Part shown: one piece after another, positions 36,431-50,580 of the stretch
How the letters are laid out: each line of letters opens with the position of its first letter
How positions within the stretch are numbered: the stretch's first letter is position 1
Translations under genes and position numbers: made by a program
Notes under the pieces: model-generated
Database searches by the model: none
What the model was told of the DNA's origin: nothing
The model's input: the letters and a program-made list of their open reading frames with translations, nothing else
Assembly: GCF_021347895.1 (NCBI RefSeq)
Contig: NC_067131.1
Coordinates: forward strand, 7,034,653 to 7,098,652
Reading direction: 5' to 3'
Origin: Acanthochromis polyacanthus
Lineage: Eukaryota; Chordata; Actinopteri; Pomacentridae
DNA length: 64,000 nt

Positions 36431-39052
36431 TCTCCCCCTCCACCGTAACTCTCCCGCTCTCCTCCACTGGTATCTTCTTTATCATTTTTCTTCTGCCTCT
36501 GCTTCTTTGTCATTGTCTCTGTCATGTAAAAGTGGGTCAAACATGAAAGCAATGTTAGATCTGGATGGGAGCTGGAACTGAACCTGGAGGGATATATCAG
36601 AGGAGGCAGCGGGTGAACTCTCTCGTTCTGCTTAAAATCCTCGATACCCCATGCCCTCATTTTAATAGATCTAATCTTACATTTTCTAGGGGGATAAAGA
36701 AAAAAAACTTAATGGCTCCATCGAAACTACAGAAGCCTTTAACCTCAAACAAAGAGCCTGTAAAGTTAACTCTAACAGGCATTACATAAGCTTTTTACAT
36801 GCAGAGTAGCACATTGTTTCCAGTGCAGGATGATAACGAAGCGTTCAGGGTCACAGCATGGACGGCGCTACATGTGTGTTTGCTTTTACACACTTTTTGC
36901 AAGGCTACTAAACAAAACCTTGTCTGTCTTTGAGTCATGGTCGCAGAGAGGGGAGTTGAAATTCACACGCCAGGGTGCACTTTTATGCACAACAATAAAC
37001 CACCAGTCCTCAGCGCTGCTACTTGTATGAGAGGGAGAAAGAATTCCCCCCATCAGCAGAAAACATCTAATGTATGGGTGTGATCAGGATGCGTGCTAAT
37101 GTGTAGAATGTAATCAGTACAAGTGGCATTAGGGGAATGCTTTGGGGGGATTTTTTGTGGTGCAACCGTATTATTTTGCTTGGAGCCCTCGCTGTATTCT
37201 GTGCATTGATCAAAGAAAAGCACACAGTGTTTTTGCTACTATTATGACAACAATAATCCCCACTTAAATCATATTCTAAATGACAAGCAGAATATTTCCT
37301 TCAAGATGGCGGTGAGGTCCTATTGTTCGGCGTGGATGTGTAAACGCTCCATCAGTCTGTCAGTAAATGTGAAAATCATCATTAGTAACGGTAAATATCT
37401 ATCTATCCAGTGGTGTGTGCAGTGAGAGGTCAGGCACTGCCGCTGCTTCTTATGCTCCAAGCACCAAGTACAAGTCTGTTTAGTTCAAGTGACTCCCACG
37501 TGCTGATGTAGTTGGATCAAAGATGCGTTTGGTGCGTTCAGTTTTGAATTTGTTTGTTTGTTTCTATTCTATTTGAATAAATATTTGAATTTCACATAAA
37601 AAGAGACAACCGCTAGTTAGCTTAGCATAAGGAAATGCCACATCTCCTGTAAAATCCTTAGTGGAGATGCTATTAACCTCTAATTCGTGTTGATTTATTT
37701 AAATTTAGACTCGTCAATCAATTTAAAAGTTAAAAAAAACACAAGCAATACAAATTAAGCAGTTTATTAGTTTAAGTTTAAAAACTGATTGGAAAAAAAA
37801 AACTATTTAGGAACCATTTGAAACCCAAACATGTTGAAATCTGTGCATATTATCCTACAAAACATGACAAGCCGCTAAACAACATTTAAATTAAATACCT
37901 TGTAAGTTAATACCTGGTTACACATTCCTTCAGGTCAAGTGGTTGTACTAGTATGCTACTTCATTCTGGCACAGCCCACGTACAACTTTTATTTTTATTT
38001 TCTAGATCAAAATAATGCAAAACTGTGCTGGATTTAAGAGATGTCAGCTGTTCCACTTTCCACCTTTCTAATTTAACGTATATAGGCCATTGTGATGCGA
38101 GAAGGGAGCTGCCATCTGCTGCGGCTGCAACCTTGTCCAGGTGTTGCACATTAGTACAATACTAATATTAGTGTAACCGTGTGGCGTTACTGGTGCTGAC
38201 TGGTGCACTCCAAGTGGCAAGCTGTTTCTTCTCCCATAAAACCACAAATTGTTGTTTTTGTAATTTGAAATTGAGGTGATGTAACCTGTTAATTTGTGAG
38301 CTTACGAGGTGTTAGTAGATGGGATATTTTTTTAACCTTATTCCAGAATCAGTTGAGCTGTTTTCTTTGTTTCTAGTTAGACAAAGATATCTGACTGCTG
38401 GCTCGAGTCTGGTATTTTCAGTAGAAACATGACAAGGGATAACGATTTCTGCATTTCACTGTTGATAGGGAAGCAGATCAGGATGTGTTTCAAAATGTCA
38501 AACACTAAATGTCCTCTTGTCAACTAAAATGATTTGATCCAGTTAGATGTTGGAGTCAAAAATATGCTCTTTAAAGTAAAGCAAGATTCACATACTTTCT
38601 ATCTCACCCGTTTATGTATTTTTAATGCAAATTAATAACATTTAAATATCGGATTGTTTGCATTCAGTTTTTAGGCCCTTACTAGAGTTTTTCAATATTT
38701 AGTATGTGATCGTTTCAGCCCCTAAATCTAACCTTGACCCAAAAGAACACATAACGTATGAAATTCCACAAAGCTGCTCCAGTTCAAACAAGTTTAATCA
38801 CATGACACCAAGAAATACTTTCAAAACAATAAATTAAAGTGAGAACCACTGGAACCCTGGCTGAAATAAACAAAAGGCGGAAAAAGGTCATAAACCGTGG
38901 CTCGCAGTGGGCCGTCGGATTTGGGTTTCTTCCCTTAAGCTAAAGCCAATCAACTAAAGTCAAGGAAATAAAAGTAAACAGAAATGTCGGTGACTCCCAA
39001 TTCGGCTAATAATTAACAAAAATTGAAGCAAAACGCAGGATCCAGGATGGTG
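36431..39052. other. Intergenic, no gene seen
   Basis: AT-rich sequence. A short start-like stretch at 37303 (see findings) is the only feature noticed. Minus-strand AATAAA signals at about 37988 and 37765 could end a transcript that includes the candidate exon at 39053-39114. Confidence 0.4.
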
Positions 39053-39114
39053 CTAGTGGAAAGTGTAGTACTGATCGTTCCTTTCTGGCTTCATATACAT
39101 GCAGATCAGCTTCC
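39053..39114 (-). other. Orphan candidate terminal coding exon
   Basis: Minus strand: a pyrimidine-rich stretch ending TTGTTCAG is followed by an open frame KLICMYMKPERNDQYYTFH and a TAG stop at 39055-39053. The composition and clean acceptor look like a last coding exon with an incoming phase of 1. I could not identify the protein or secure upstream exons; a weak possible partner with a gtaagt donor ends near 39865. It may be chance. Confidence 0.25.
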
Positions 39115-39119
39115 CTGAA

Positions 39120-42100
39120 CAATTGGCACGAAAAGGGACAGAAGAGAGATCAAAGTTTAATAATCATTAGCACAGAAATGTATTAAATGATGATTGAAAG
39201 CATATCTGACCTGTAATTCTCACATGCTTTAATGCATCACAATCCGACCACTGTTGTTCAAACCTGTTAAAGATTAACTGAAGGAATGTGACTCCTGGAA
39301 CCGATCGGTTAGAAGGAAGATGTGTCTGTTGGATTCGTTGGAACTATAAAAGTGATGTTTCTTTATAAATAATCTTTGACTGAGTGCAGAGACGCTAAAT
39401 CACAGACACCGCATCAACTCAGTGACAGATTTTTCAAAACGAAGTGAATCACCTGTGCAATCGAACAGGTTTTTACACTCGCACTCCTTCATTTTCATTC
39501 TCAGATCCAGTAAAATGCCCAAAACACACTGAAGTAGATTAACTTTAGCAACCTGAGGTAGATAAAACACAGTGCTGTAAAGGAATAATCTACTTTTTTA
39601 TTGTAACTGATCCATTAAAATACACTTGAAATAGCTTGATACTGACACTTTGGATCAGTTTGTGACAATTTTATCTATTAGTACTAAACAGCTCTGCTCT
39701 TAAAAAGTTACTTTCAACTTTTCAATGTGCCACATGGCGCTAAATGAAAGAAACAGGTTCCGTAGTTAAAGCTATAGCAGTTTTGGTGCTTTACTCTCAC
39801 AGAAAGGAGAATTAATCCACTGAAATCCAAATTATTGCACAGTTATGGCATGATAAGTACTTACAAAATTCACCAGAATGTGTCTCATGACATCCGGAAA
39901 CAATATCTGTTACCTAAGAACATTTGAACTGTTGCCACTTTTCGTTCTTTCCAGAAACCGCACCCTTTTAACAATAAACCAGCAATTTTTTTCTTTTTTT
40001 AAAAATCAAAATCTAGCGTTTAGACTCCTTGTATGCTTTGATGTATAAGTCTGGCTGCTCTGCTCACAGCTGCATTAAACTGGAAATGAATGATCAATGA
40101 GGTATTTGCCTTCCATGACTCGCCTTTTTTTAAAATTTTAATTCAAGTGTAAATAGCAGAGGTTTAATAGGCATTTAACAGAGGTTTTTTTGTTTGTTTG
40201 TTTGAGCAGGAGACAGAATAAGATCCATGTTATTGTTTATTGCACATTCTTACTTTAATATCATGAAAAATAAGAACAGAACATAAAAGTTTCTTTTAAA
40301 GAAAATCTTACAAACTGGACAAAACTGCTGTCTGCCAGCCTGTGATCTTTCACAACGCTCGGTGTTTTCCTCATTTTACAAACTGCGTAATGCAACAGCA
40401 ACTCATGGTTCCTCTGAATGCTAAGAAACTGACAGAAGATGAGAAAGGAAATGAGAGCGTCGATGGAAAAGGCTCGTGATGTTTGCTGGCCCACACATTT
40501 AATCAGCAATCACTGAAACATGACAATCAATAAATCAATGCTTTCTTTCGATGGCCTCTTCTGCTGACTGGCGCCTGGAGTGGCTTTTAGTTAGAGAGCA
40601 GCTGTTTAATGAAATGCAACCCATAACAACAGTATTTCATGCTTTAATGTCTCCCGCTCAAACAAACCCACCCCTTAAAGGGAAGCGACGTACATCATTC
40701 GGTTCATATATGGTGTCACTGTAACAACGGATGTCAACAAGCCACACACTCAGAGAATGACCTCCTTCCTCTCCTGTTTACCGCCTGAGGTTTGGTTGTT
40801 TGCAAAGGAAATGTAGCAACGAAGAGTTCCGAGTAAACTAGCACGACTTTGGTCAAGTGCTAGACATTTCTAGCATTTCTTCTGAAAACAACAAAAAAAT
40901 GATGCAAGATTTTCGAAACGCTGTCGACCCCTACTCTATGTTAGAGAGCATTTAATGGAGAATGTGATGTGGTTTCTTGGCACCATCATTTGAAGCACAA
41001 AGATGGGAGGCAAAGTTGAGCACAATTATTATAAAAGCACATCTGCAGCGGTTTAGAAGGTTGAGTGCTGCTTGATGGAGGAGACAGCTGGGCAGCAATG
41101 ACCGTAAAGCATCCTGGATGTGACAGTACTTCTATTTCCTGACACATGCGTCAAACATGCGCTGAGCTGTTTTTGCGTTTTTTTTTTTTTTTAATTGCTC
41201 AGAGACTTCTGACTCTGTGGCATCAGAACTTTGCCACACAGCCTGTTTACTGATGTTTTTTGGCTCTTGCACCCAGATGTCCGCTTTTTGGAATCCTAGT
41301 TTCTCACCCTGTATCACCACTGAGAGTACCGCTGTGGAGAAATTCAATGAGTACAGTTTACTTTTGTTTAGTCTGTCTAACCATAAAAGGCAAGATTTAT
41401 TCCTCAGTGCATTAGCCACAGACGACAATAAAATTCGGGGCTCATTTCCATTGTTGTCACTGATGTATAAACAGCATGAATAACACATGCACACAACAGA
41501 CAATGCAGAGTCTAACGAAGACAAAAAGAAGCAGCCTAAATAATTAAAGAAAAAATAACAAATCAAAATGTGGCGTCTCCACTGCAACAAACTGGATGAG
41601 TAGTGCACTTAACATCATCAGGAGAGCTGTTCCACGATCCCCAACATCGAAGTTCCCGCTTGGCACTTATTGTGTGGAATCTAACAAGACTAAAGCTCAA
41701 CAACTTTATATGTTCGAATGCACCAGTGTCTCTCACGGAGAAATAATTTGTGGCACAGTTTAGAGCCCTGTTATTACTTTTTATGCGTCTTTGTGTCTTT
41801 AGTTTTTAATGATGATGTACTTATCTGTAATTGTTTGCTGTTGTTCTGCTTTATTAAAGTGTTTTTTCCCACAACAGTGTTAACAAAGCAATAAAATATG
41901 GAAATGAACTCTCTAATCAGTAATTATAGGTCTAAAACCAACTTCCCTTTTGTTGGTGAGATACTGTCCTCAAGCAGCCATTTAGCCGCTGTAACTAGAT
42001 ATTTTATTCGGTTTTCATGCCAGCTAGAGCACAATCGGCTTGTTAAACACTTTAATGAACTATGAAGCCACACTGGCCTGAGCATTAACTGTTTCTGTTT

Positions 42101-43560
42101 GTTGTGATTGATAATATGTGAACTGTGGTTAACTTGGTTTCACTGCACCCTGAAAAACAGTGATTTTACATTTCCCTAATACATGAAGAGAAAAATGTAG
42201 TGATCCACCACAGAAAGAGGCCCACTCCCCTCTAATGAACTTGTATACATACTTTATTTATAAGAAACAGAACATCTGTCACCATAGTTATGTTAACACT
42301 CAGAACTTTGCATTACATTGTTGCTGAGGAATGTCGGACTTACTGAAAAGACGGTCACCAGCGTCATTAATTGTGTTTTTATAATTGAGGACACATTTGG
42401 ATTATGATTTCACACAACGAACTTCAAACACAACTGTTATTTCTATGGTTTCCACCCAAAAAAAAAACATAACCAGCTGTGAGACTGAACAGATATGTTC
42501 TGGGTCTCGTTTGGTCTGACTTAATGAGGAAATCTTTTGCTGTGCTATCAGTGTTTGATCATCAGTCTGCTGGTCCATTGCATTAATTCAGATGGAAATA
42601 TCTTGGTAATCATTTGATAAATGTCTATGTACAGATATTCATGATGCCTAGAGGATGAAACCTAATCATAGCTCTGTCTCGCACCAAAAATAACTATACT
42701 GATCCATAATGCAGGTTTTTAGCAGCCATTCTTGTTGCAGGATTCCTCACCATAGCAACCTGGAAAAACAAGTGGAGCTTTGTGGTTATTTTTTTTGCAA
42801 GGATGTATGTTGGGGTGCAACAACGCTGTCTACAAAAATCGATGACCAAATTAGCTTCCATCGAATCCAGTTGTTGATTAGTTAGTGATGTCATGGAGTG
42901 CATTTTTTTTTGCACTGAGCCGGAAACTCTGACATGAATTTTTTACTGCTTACTAGAGTGAAATATGTCATTATCCCATGTGAGCTCCCAAATGGTGTGA
43001 CTATATAAGAGAATGGACCACAATCTGGTGATGCACAGACTAAGTTCACTGCTGATCTCAGCACATTGGAACTAGAGGAACACTGATGAACCAAAAATAT
43101 CAACATGACTTCTGTCGGTGTGTTGCAATCTACCCAGTCTGTCGGGGCCAACTTGACCCTCGTTGGACCTCAAATAGAGGAACAGGTCTTTTCAAGTAAA
43201 GTTACATCTGGAAATATGGTTGGAAACAGATGCAATGGTTGGAAGTCTCACTAACAACATCCAACAATCACATCAATCAATGATGTTAGCTAGGCCTTTG
43301 GGTGAAAAAAGAGGTTTCTGAGACTGCAATGTTGGAGCAGCAGTTCATATAAACGCACAAAGATAAGCATTACAAAAGTACACAAGATTAAACTTTTTGT
43401 TCTTTATTGTTAGCTACCATGCTCCCAAAACAACCACTAGTTAAATTTAAAAGCAAATAACTAAGTAGGAGCTAATTGTTATATTGTGCAATGTATGAGT
43501 GAAACGTAATTCCAAAATGCATAATGAAAATAGTCATTAGTTGCAGCCCTAGCAGATTTC
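39120..43560. other. Intergenic, no confident gene
   Basis: I scanned both strands for exon-like patches. The longest open frame, 158 codons at 41608-41132 on the minus strand, has no recognisable motif, and its length is within chance for this much AT-rich sequence. No repeat family was recognised. Confidence 0.4.
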
Positions 43561-43569
43561 GATCCACTC

Positions 43570-43816
43570 CACACTGTAAAAAATAGAAGTTCAACTGTTT
43601 TTGACCGATTATCTATTGTATAGATTTTCCCTGTTTTGGTAGATTACAGATAACATCTAGCAAAGTCACAGATAAAAACTCTATATGTTGACTGAATTAA
43701 CTAAATTGGTGAAAACTGTATATATTGTATATACTCTACAACTATAAAACTATACATAATGTCCACATCTAAATTCTGCAGTTTTGGAAATGGTAGTTTG
43801 TTCTTTAACAGTGTGT
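43570..43816. mobile_element. MITE with ACACTGT terminal repeats
   Basis: The left end reads CACACTGTAAAAAA and the right end TTAACAGTGTG, giving an inverted repeat of about 10-11 bp around an AT-rich, non-coding interior of 247 bp. This matches the general look of small non-autonomous DNA transposons in fish. Superfamily is not certain. Confidence 0.5.
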
Positions 43817-46539
43817 AACCATATTTGTGCAGTTTTACAGTATTTAAATCAGCTAAAATTATTTTTTTTGAAATGAACAGTTTTCCAACAATTTACCATA
43901 TTTCCTTTTTTAACATTACAGTACATACTCCATTGTATTTGAACTTCATAGTTTTTTGTAGCGCACGATGAAGTAAACAGTAACTGACACAATAGAAAGC
44001 AGCGACAGGAAACTGTGACGGTAAATGCAAAAGTCCTTTGTTTGGCTACTTCTGCCACAACAACCACAGAACCTAATGCATTGCTGTGGACTCTTATTTT
44101 AGCTATTCTTAAAAAAAATAAGTTGACGATGTTCAATATTCCCATTAATGACTTTTAAAAGACCAAAGGAAACTACTAAGTATTATCTGTTTAGCCAAAT
44201 CCTGTAGCCTGTTTCTTTTTGACCTCTGTGGTTGTCCAACAACTATAAAAAATAACTCTTCAGTAGGCCACACTGTAGCTCTGGATGGCACATTCCTCCA
44301 TTGTGATTAATTCTTGAGTAGATTCCAAAAATACCTTCCTGCTAGTGTAAATGCTCACTAGAACCAATCCACAGCTGATCGTGCCGATCAAATGCACTAT
44401 TTCCTCCTGTTTGGTTAGTATTTGCTTAAACACTGCAAACTCAAGATGTTTTAGGAAACTGTTATTTTTAAAATGAAATATTGTGATGCCTGGTTAAAGA
44501 TTTATGCCTTCAGTAGGAGCCAGTGGACCTGGGGCTTACATTTGTTGATATTCACAAAAGTATATAATATAAACAGTCTTATCCATTAAGCAGCATAAAA
44601 ATAAGCAGCCTCAAGTGGCTTTTAACTGTCTCCTTTCCGTGTATGTTTTTATTTTTAAACATTCTGAGTCCAAACCAGGTAGTCGGTTCATCAGAGCATC
44701 TGCTGGATTTCCAGAAAAAGAAGCTTGAAAGCATATTAGTGAGATAGACCAAGGGGAGGAATTGGATATCACTTGTAATGCACTTTTGGGGGGCATTGTG
44801 TCACATTAACATTCCAGTAAGAGCTGTCTGATTGAATTAGAGGAAGACTTACACCGTCTGTTGAGAATGTTTTTAGCATAGCAAGACGCTGCGCTGTGAA
44901 AGCGAGACAGAAAGAGGAAGAGAGAGTGAAGGAACAAATTTAACAAGAAGTCATTATCAAGCCAGTGAGATGCGCAGACAGACAGACAGACGGACAGGAT
45001 CTCCGGTTCATTCTTCGGATATTAATGGTGCAGCTTCCATGTTCTACCCTGTGCCTGTCTCTTTTCATCAGCCACAGCCACACTGAGGAAAGAGAAAAGT
45101 GCGCTAACATGGTTGGGCTGAGATCTTAAACCACACTTTTGTGGCATACAAAATTAAAACTTGCTTTTTTTGTGCTTTGCTAAAGGGACTCTTTAGTTTT
45201 CTAACTGTTCAAGCGGCATGGTATTAAGTAGGGTAATATTTATTGATTTTCTGCTCAGGTTCTGCTAGAGGAATGCTTCCTAAAGAGAGGGCTGGGACCC
45301 CCTAAGGGGTCGCGTGACACTGAGTGAGGGTCGTAAAATGATGTCCACAAATCTAATGACATTTTAGCCATAAATGAGACTAAACAAAACAACCCCTGTA
45401 TGTCTGCTACTGTCATATACTGTTTATTCATACATGGAGATTACTGTGGGGTATTCTGCGACTAGATCATGTTATGTTACTATAAAATAAACTTATGGCT
45501 GTTAGGCTGTTGTGTTCTTCTGTGTTGCTGCCATGCCTGTGTTTAGATGGGCCTATTAGTGTGCATGCACAGCTGTGCACAACATTTGTATGTTTTCACC
45601 ACCTATGGGGATAGTGGGGGTAGTGAGTCTCTGACGGTATTGGGGTCTGAAAAGTCTGGGAATCTTAATAGAGGAATCCCACTGACTTTTTGTGACTCTT
45701 TTCCTTTTACACCAACCAAGAGATACACAGGAGGGTTTGAATAAAATGTTTTGACAATTGCATAGGCTAGCATGAAATACACACATTCAGTTATTGTATT
45801 TGGCCCTGAAAAGCTCTTTAGTTCATGACTAAATACTTGTGAAATGAATCAGCTCTGATTTGTGTATATCAACAAATGTTAGTATGTTAAGAGAAAGAGC
45901 AAGTTAATCATTACACTTGCTTGAGATTGTTCTTGTGTGCAAATTAGCTTAAGCTTGGCTGATAAATCAAGTGGCTGATATTATTGGCTGATAGGGGTCT
46001 TTATCAGCATCGGCATACACCAATCAGTCAGAAAATTATGGCCAATATTGTGAGTTTTGAATCTTGTCTTAGAAAACACAATCTTCTGGCTGATGATTTT
46101 AGGTTTTCTTGAGGAATGTGGAGGTAAGTCTCCCTTTTCATTTCTCCAGTTTCTTTGTTTCAAGCAGTAGCTCCACAGGGAGAAAAACTCCCCTAGGGCA
46201 TGATACTACCACCGCCATACTTAATGGTTGTAGGTTTGGTGTTGTTGGAATTAAAGGTTCCAAGTTCAAAATTTGATGAAGAGAACTTTCTGTATCACCA
46301 AAACTGATAATCCAAGTTGCTATATGTATATTTTTGACTCAGCAAAGAAGACCAGAAAGAAATGCATGATTGTTTTCAGTGATAAAGACCTGCTTGTTTC
46401 AGTGATTCTGTCACAGAAATTTAAGAGTTCTAGGAGTCGTTAGAAACTTAAGACTGCCATGATATATATAGTCTTTAAAAGAGTATGTGAACCTTTGTTT
46501 ACAACTGCATATAAAAACAATATCAGCTGATATTCCAAT
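43817..46539. other. Intergenic with possible hAT relic
   Basis: No gene was seen. A phrase at 45280-45340 (GGGACCCCCTAAGGGGTCGC) resembles the end of a fish hAT-like repeat and contains a perfect CCCCTAAGGGG palindrome, but I could not find its partner. Confidence 0.35.
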
Positions 46540-47030
46540 ATCAGAATTTCCCAGAAACCATCATAAGAAGATGCCCTGCAGGCATCCCAATCAGATGCCT
46601 GAACCACCTCTGCTGGCTCCTTGAGAGACAAAGGAGCAGTGATTCTACTCATACATCCCTTCAGATGTCTAAGCTCCTCACCCTATCTCTAAGGCTGAGC
46701 CCACACTCTATGGAAGAAACCCATTTCTGGCATTTGTATCTGTGATCTCATTCTTTCAACCACTACCCAGAGCTCATAAACAGAGGTGAGGGTTTGCACG
46801 AAGGCCACCCGGTGAATCAAGAGTTTCACCTTCTGGCACGCATCCCTCTTTTTCATGACGATTCAGTGCAATGCCAAGAAAAACTGCTGATACTGTACCT
46901 ATCCGTCTGTCCATCTCACACTCTATTGCCCTGTCACTCATGACCAAGATCCCACGATGTTGTAAACTGGTTCTATTGTTGCACCAACTCAACCCCAACC
47001 AAGCAGGAACACTGTGCTGGTTTTTCGCTG
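46540..47030 (-). mobile_element. LINE reverse-transcriptase 3' relic
   Basis: The minus strand reads VMSDRAIECEMDRRIGTVSA, matching the conserved segment near the end of fish non-LTR polyproteins (pattern TSDGR-E-E-DRRIGAASAV). Further on, in shifted frames, come remnants of the ELWVV-ER-R--IQ, RD-VRSS and EPLLL-IERSQLRW-GHL--MPPG blocks. Several frameshifts and stops show that it is dead. The 5' part of the element is absent. Confidence 0.7.
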
Positions 47031-47037
47031 ACGGGCG

Positions 47038-47290
47038 ACTTTCCATATCATTAGTCTTCTTCAGAATCAGCTTCTGAGTCAGACATGTATAGCTGAATTT
47101 CTTCAATATTATGACTTGACATTGTGTAACATAGAGCAGTTTGTGTTTGAGTAGCAGTAGAGAGAGAGAGGCAGGGACTTCAAAGATCCACACATTCGAG
47201 AAGGAGCAAAGGTGTAGACTTAGAAGTATTTCACTTTGATACACAGAAGTGAGTTTTTAGGGGTTACATCAACGACTGGTGAAATTTCTA
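47038..47290. repeat. Interspersed repeat, copy 2
   Basis: Diverged copy of the segment at 12625-12970, in the same orientation. It abuts the LINE relic at 46540-47030, whereas copy 1 abuts a Tc1 relic, so it is a separate family. Confidence 0.5.
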
Positions 47291-50200
47291 AACCGTACTC
47301 ATTTAAATTCATTTTGTGTTGTCGTGTCTTACTAAATGACGATAGATTCAGCTAGTTCTACTTACTGCTGGTTTCTTTTATGTGGTGTTTTGGTTTAAGC
47401 AACATTCTTTATTTTTCATAGTTTTTCAATGCTTCATTCATGTAAAAGATGGAGTATTCTATGAAAGGTTCGCAGTACCAAATGCTAAAATCTAATGTTT
47501 TTGCGGTTTCAAATTGTTACTGTGTTCAGAAAATGGTGAAGAAGAATGTTTCGGACAAAGTGAGCAAGTGAAAAGACTTTGTTTGACATACACATACCAA
47601 GTATAATCAGAAATTAGTTTCCTAAGCCACAGATGAAAGCATTTCAGCGATGAGGTCACAGCTCCGGCCACCCTGCAACTTAATGGCTCATGTTCCATAT
47701 TATATTAGAAAGAAAATGGAAAGCATTGTGAATGACAAAATAGAATTAGTGAGGGGTCAATCCAAATAAGAGAGTCAGTTAGGGTTAATACATAATTCAT
47801 GTGACCTCCCCACTCGTCCCGACCCTTTTTCTGTGCTGCAACTCCTCCCGCTGTGGAGTGTTACCATGGCGCTGGGTCCCTGAGGAAGTGGAAATTGTCA
47901 ACAAAGAGACTTTTTGTCAGTCTGGTTTTTCTGCCAGATGAGAAACACGATTGTTCGGTAAAAATAGCTCAATTCTACTCCTCCCCCGTTATTGACTGGT
48001 GACAATCAAAGCTTGTGCTATGTAAGCGCACACGTGCATTTGACAGCTGATCAATTTTTTTTCTCTTTTGTGTTCATTAATCATGCGACACGTCAAAAAG
48101 AGGAAGTTTTTTTTGCCTGATTTGTGCTTTTGCTGCTGATGTCTTAGTTTCTGTAGAGACGTCATAACTGCATCTATGTCAAACTATTGATTTCAAGGAA
48201 CATGATTCTTTGTTTTCTAGAAAACCAAACCACTTTGCACAAGATAGTTGAGGTTAGTACTTGAATATTTCTTTAAACTGGTAATAAGAGCTCACTCTTG
48301 GGTATCTAAAAATGCTGATTATTTTTTTTGAACCACTCCAAACAGGGAGGAGATCTTGCGAGGCCATGTGAAAGTTTGTGAGAAAATTTTCTCAGCACAA
48401 TTACAGCTAAATCACTGCTTTGGTTCCATATCTATAATTTGAGTCACAGTACGTGACGTGGAGTAAATCACCATCATTAGAGCATCTTCGACATTAGTCT
48501 GTGGGTTACATCACTGCAGTAGTGTCACCTTTTGGCTGTTATCTTAGCTTTGGTATCATGCCATTAGAGAAACTGGCATTCTACTGCTGGAAGAATATTT
48601 CCTTTAATTGAAACACTTTCTCATTTACATATAGATTGAGGTGCACTGCCCCCTGTTGGCTTAAACCATTAGATCACATAAATAGCGTACTATTGTCTGC
48701 CTGCTGATTGGAGGTGTGATTTTTTTTTATTTTTTTTATGGGTGTGTAAATAGAAGACATACTACTTAAAATATATTCAATGTTGTGACTGCATCATTTG
48801 TTTTTTTTCAGTGTTTTTTTTGTATTACACCCACATATATGTGTGTCCATGTGCATCCATTTTAAACTGAATAGCCTTTACTTCTTCATGCATCCACTTT
48901 ATTGTACTTAATTATTTCCATATTGTCATCCTCTTGCTTGGTAAAAGAGAATAAAAACTGCACAATATATATAAATTTCAACGATTTTTTAAAGTTTTAC
49001 GCAGAGTTAACTTTTTGCTGGCATACAGACCAATTATATAGACAATTAATAACCTGATTTACAGTGTGAATTCATTTTGTAACTTCTTATTGGGAAGTCG
49101 GTCATGTTATTTTAAACTATGTACGTTTTTAGTCATAAATTTTCGATACAAGGAATCTGATGAAATCAACTTGTGTTTTAGTTTGTGGTAGACATAATTC
49201 AGTTTTATTGACCTTTTCTATGAGACTATTATTGACCAAATTTTGAATTTGAACAGGATTGAGGAACGTGTCAGTTGCTGCTTTAATTTAGAATATTAAG
49301 CAGAAGACTTTAAAGTACTAATTTTGTTGAAGTTTCTGATCCAGCCGATGGTCTCATATGAATATAATGTATATACAGAGTTGCAAACAACTATCTACTA
49401 TTAGATATATTGAAGTAATTGTGTCCTTTTTAGGGCAGGTATGGCATCCATCTGTTTGTGTTGTGATCTGAGCTTTTCTGTCTGATCACATGTCCGTGTT
49501 CATGCATGTGAGTCCCTCCCTTTGAAACTGTTGGCCCTCATGCTGCACTGGAAAAGCAAATGCACAGTTTAGCATTTAGCCGATGTCCTATGACTGCAAA
49601 GAATTAGTATTTTATGACATTTTGCTATTGTATGTGCACTAGTTTAATTTCAGGCCAGTCGGGATAACACTAGTCAAATTGACAGCAACTGTAACCATTT
49701 TGTTCTATTTTACAGTGCTGGCATGGGGTAATGGTTCTGACTAGTTTATTTTTTGTTGCCTCTCATGTACACAATTGCTGATTGTAAGTGAAAGTGATGG
49801 CAATTGGAGCAAATGTGCTGTTTGTTTTGCTCTGACATGCTTGTTCTCCAATGACCTCCTGAGGCTCTGAAAGGTTTCTTACAGATCCTTTAAGATATTT
49901 ATGTCTAGCGAGATGCTCTGGTTGTTACTTCATGCATATCAGCTGATTAAAATGTGGTTTTAGAAGCAATAGGCTTCAGTTCTCATTGGAAATCCAGCTT
50001 TATTTTATTTTCCAATTCATCTGATACAATTACTGCATTATTTAATTAGCCAATTAGCAAAAAAAAGCTATTTTAATTGTCACAGTCATTTACTAGCAAC
50101 ATACAGAGAGAGTAAATGTCAGTATAGTGGCTTTTATAATGCTTTTTTGGTAGCAAACAGAATATCATAAGGTTTTGGACTATCGGTTTGAAAATGATAA

Positions 50201-50580
50201 CACATGGAGACATCAGCTTTGGTTTTGGAAAACTGATGGCCATTTTTCCCGTTTTTCTTTCTAAACCTTAGAGATAAAATATAAACCTACTGGAAGATTA
50301 ACTGACAATGAAAAAGTTAAGTCTCAGTGCCAATCTACAGCTACAGTAACCAGCTTTTCTCAATACTCTGTTCTGGTTAGACTGTCATACTGAGTTCAAA
50401 TGTGTTACAAAGAGTTGCAGTAAATTCTTCACATGTATCGTATCCCACTGAGAACACCCTGCTGCTACTGACAAAGCTTATATCTACAGTGGCTTGAACT
50501 TTCCCTCGTGTCTCCCCCAGAGTTGAAATGACACATAAGCTGTTGTTGCAAACGCAAGCAAAGACATCAGAGGAATACAC
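47291..50580. other. Intergenic, no gene seen
   Basis: AT-rich sequence with a small less AT-rich pocket at 47810-47900. No exon, RNA gene or recognised repeat was found. Confidence 0.45.

Noticed and set aside
35977..36546. 189-codon plus-strand open frame rich in Leu, Ser and Pro
   Set aside because: It is the translation of a near-pure CT tract; low complexity, no domain, and explained by composition.
41132..41608. 158-codon minus-strand open frame
   Set aside because: It has no recognisable motif or splice context, and a few frames of this length are expected by chance in 64 kb of six-frame translation.
44611..44796. Minus-strand 61-codon frame with a peptide faintly like a retroelement
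   Set aside because: Too short and without a diagnostic motif; no flanking repeats found.
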